A stretch of 5,120 nt of DNA. Origin: an uncultured Clostridia bacterium. Its GTDB lineage: Bacteria; Bacillota; Clostridia; UBA1381. The stretch's first letter is position 1. The number at the start of each line of letters is the position of its first letter. The stretch covers positions 1-5,120 of the forward strand of contig CAJTUY010000074.1 of NCBI GenBank assembly GCA_910579415.1, given 5' to 3'. Shown one piece after another: positions 4,144 through 5,120 of this stretch. The position numbers were made by a program, and so were the translations under genes. The notes beneath the pieces were generated by a model that did no database searches, was not told the DNA's origin, and worked only from the letters and a program-made list of their open reading frames with translations.

Positions 4144-4629
4144 TTAATCTAAAACCTTTACGCTTACAATATCGCCTGATGTTTTTACATACTTTGAATA
4201 AAGGTCTATATTTCGTCCCACACTGAGTTCCGTGCTGTCGTCTAAAATGTAATTATCATCAGACTCCTTGCCTGTTGCATGTATTGTAACATAACAGGTG
4301 TAACGTCCCGGTGTTTCAGGATTTTTCACTTCTCCAGATGCTGTAACAGATTGCTGTGTAGCATTTTCAACTTTTACATCAACAATCTCTCCCAAATCCT
4401 TTTCAGACTTCTTATCTGTTACTCTTCCCTTTCTGTTAAGCGCATTTACCGTATATTCCCGTACATTTTCCACACGCAGTACATACTCAAATCCCTTATC
4501 GGATTTTACAGCAGTCGTAACCTTACTTCCGTATCTCGCCGCAATGCCTGCAATGACAACCACAATGAGCAAAACAACAAGAATATCTATTATACTGATT
4601 TTACCTTTAATTTTTCCGTTCTTATCCAT
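4144..4629 (-). CDS. DUF4330-like single-pass membrane protein (copy A)
   Basis: The 161-residue protein starts with a short positive segment (MDKNGKIKGK), then one hydrophobic helix at about residues 12-31 (IIDILVVLLIVVVIAGIAA). The rest is a beta-rich domain presumably outside the membrane, including FEYVLRVENVREYTVNAL, LGEIVDVKV, YTCYVTIHATG and the tail LSVGRNIDLYSKYVKTSGDIVSVKV. The sequence 'basic residues - IIDxLVVL - helix', then the VREYTVNA and LGEIVDV strands, is what I associate with DUF4330, a family of unknown function; this is recognition from memory, not a search. The ATG at 4629 has GGAGGAG (4640-4634) close upstream. The gene follows its paralogue by 11 bases and is closed by the terminator at 4136-4106, so the pair is an operon. 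A part in envelope or extracellular polymer assembly is possible but not shown. Confidence 0.8.
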   Translation of the reverse strand: MDKNGKIKGKISIIDILVVLLIVVVIAGIAARYGSKVTTAVKSDKGFEYVLRVENVREYTVNALNRKGRVTDKKSEKDLGEIVDVKVENATQQSVTASGEVKNPETPGRYTCYVTIHATGKESDDNYILDDSTELSVGRNIDLYSKYVKTSGDIVSVKVLD

Positions 4630-4640
4630 TTTACTCCTCC

Positions 4641-5108
4641 TTAGTCATTTATATCTATTACATATCCCATTGAAGCATAACCCTTACCCCTTACAGGTAT
4701 TTCCGCACCGACCTTTACGGCAGTGCCGCCGGTTTTTACCGCAAGGTCCGAAATTGCCGCATCTGCTTCAATCGTAATATAAATATCATATTTACCTTCA
4801 ATAATTTCATTCGCATATGTGCCGTCTATGCTGTTATACGCAAGCGTAACGGCAGGTTCAGCCTTTACATCTTTAACTATACCGCCGTCCTTTTCAGTCA
4901 GACTGACGGTTACATTGTCACCGGCTGTGATTGCATCTGCAAATCCCATATCCTCTTTTTGTATGAGAACCGTAAAATCAACCTTGCCATCTTCCGAACC
5001 ATTTAGCATGCCCGGCAATAGTTTTTTTGCGCCTATAATTATAACTGCTAAAACAACCAAAATAATCAAGGCATCTATTACCGTAATTTTAACTTTTTTT
5101 TCTGACAT
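4641..5108 (-). CDS. DUF4330-like single-pass membrane protein (copy B)
   Basis: The 155-residue protein shares the plan of its downstream neighbour: a short basic start (MSEKKVKI), the sequence VIDALIILVVLAVIIIGA as a single membrane helix at about residues 9-27, then a beta-rich domain. Corresponding features are FTVLIQKED, the GGIVKDV strand (against LGEIVDV in copy A), GKYDIYITIEA at 105-115 (against GRYTCYVTIHA) and a Gly-rich end with VKVGAEIPVRGKGY. The similarity indicates an old duplication with much divergence. The ATG at 5108 has GAGGG at 5120-5116 at the very edge of the window, and whatever gene lies upstream is not visible. Its stop at 4643-4641 overlaps the ribosome binding site of copy A, implying coupled translation and perhaps a heteromeric pair. 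Molecular function is unknown. Confidence 0.78.
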   Translation of the reverse strand: MSEKKVKITVIDALIILVVLAVIIIGAKKLLPGMLNGSEDGKVDFTVLIQKEDMGFADAITAGDNVTVSLTEKDGGIVKDVKAEPAVTLAYNSIDGTYANEIIEGKYDIYITIEADAAISDLAVKTGGTAVKVGAEIPVRGKGYASMGYVIDIND

Positions 5109-5120
5109 TTAATTACCCTC

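Noticed and set aside
4279..5112. Plus-strand open frames opposite the two DUF4330-like genes
   Set aside because: Antisense shadows; none has a ribosome binding site or a family resemblance.
1..5120. CRISPR arrays, tRNA/rRNA genes, insertion sequences or transposase remnants
   Set aside because: No regularly spaced repeats, no cloverleaf or rRNA-like stretches, and no terminal inverted repeats or transposase motifs were seen on either strand.

Overview
The window looks like chromosomal DNA from an anaerobic, low-GC Gram-positive bacterium, most likely a member of the Clostridia. The grounds are the AT-rich composition, strong GGAGG-type ribosome binding sites, a rubrerythrin/desulfoferrodoxin pair typical of strict anaerobes, and small acidic/hydrophobic proteins of a clostridial flavour. 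All taxonomic statements are inference from sequence character. No gene-free stretch exceeds 300 bases.

Left third (1-2041): an alkylation-damage repair island. The 5' end of an AraC-type regulator gene runs leftwards out of the window. Facing it across an AT-rich, palindrome-rich divergent promoter is a tightly packed rightward operon. The operon encodes an AlkA/HhH-GPD DNA glycosylase, a free-standing Ada-type zinc domain of 77 residues, a small antibiotic-biosynthesis-monooxygenase (ABM) domain protein broken by a frameshift, and an Ogt-type O6-alkylguanine-DNA methyltransferase. Gene joints are 8-base overlaps or a 2-base gap, so transcription and translation are probably coupled. Together the set supplies the activities that Ada and AlkA provide in the enterobacterial adaptive response, but as separate polypeptides.

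Middle (2042-3197): a near-perfect hairpin that can terminate in both directions separates the repair operon from a convergent leftward oxidative-stress operon. That operon is rubrerythrin (peroxide reduction) followed one base later by desulfoferrodoxin (superoxide reduction). A plausible housekeeping promoter sits just upstream of rubrerythrin, with its -35 inside the end of the preceding gene.

Right part (3198-5108, all leftward): three small genes (74, 101 and 92 codons) with strong ribosome binding sites and short gaps form a cassette of unknown function. Its last protein has a His/Glu/Lys-rich middle and a hydrophobic tail interrupted by Asp-rich residues. Upstream of it, separated by a clear rho-independent terminator, lie two adjacent paralogous single-pass membrane proteins that resemble the DUF4330 family.

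Most unusual points: the 'exploded' Ada arrangement with a stand-alone zinc domain, the frameshifted gene in the middle of the repair operon, the glutamine in place of the arginine finger in Ogt, and the uncharacterised three-gene cassette.
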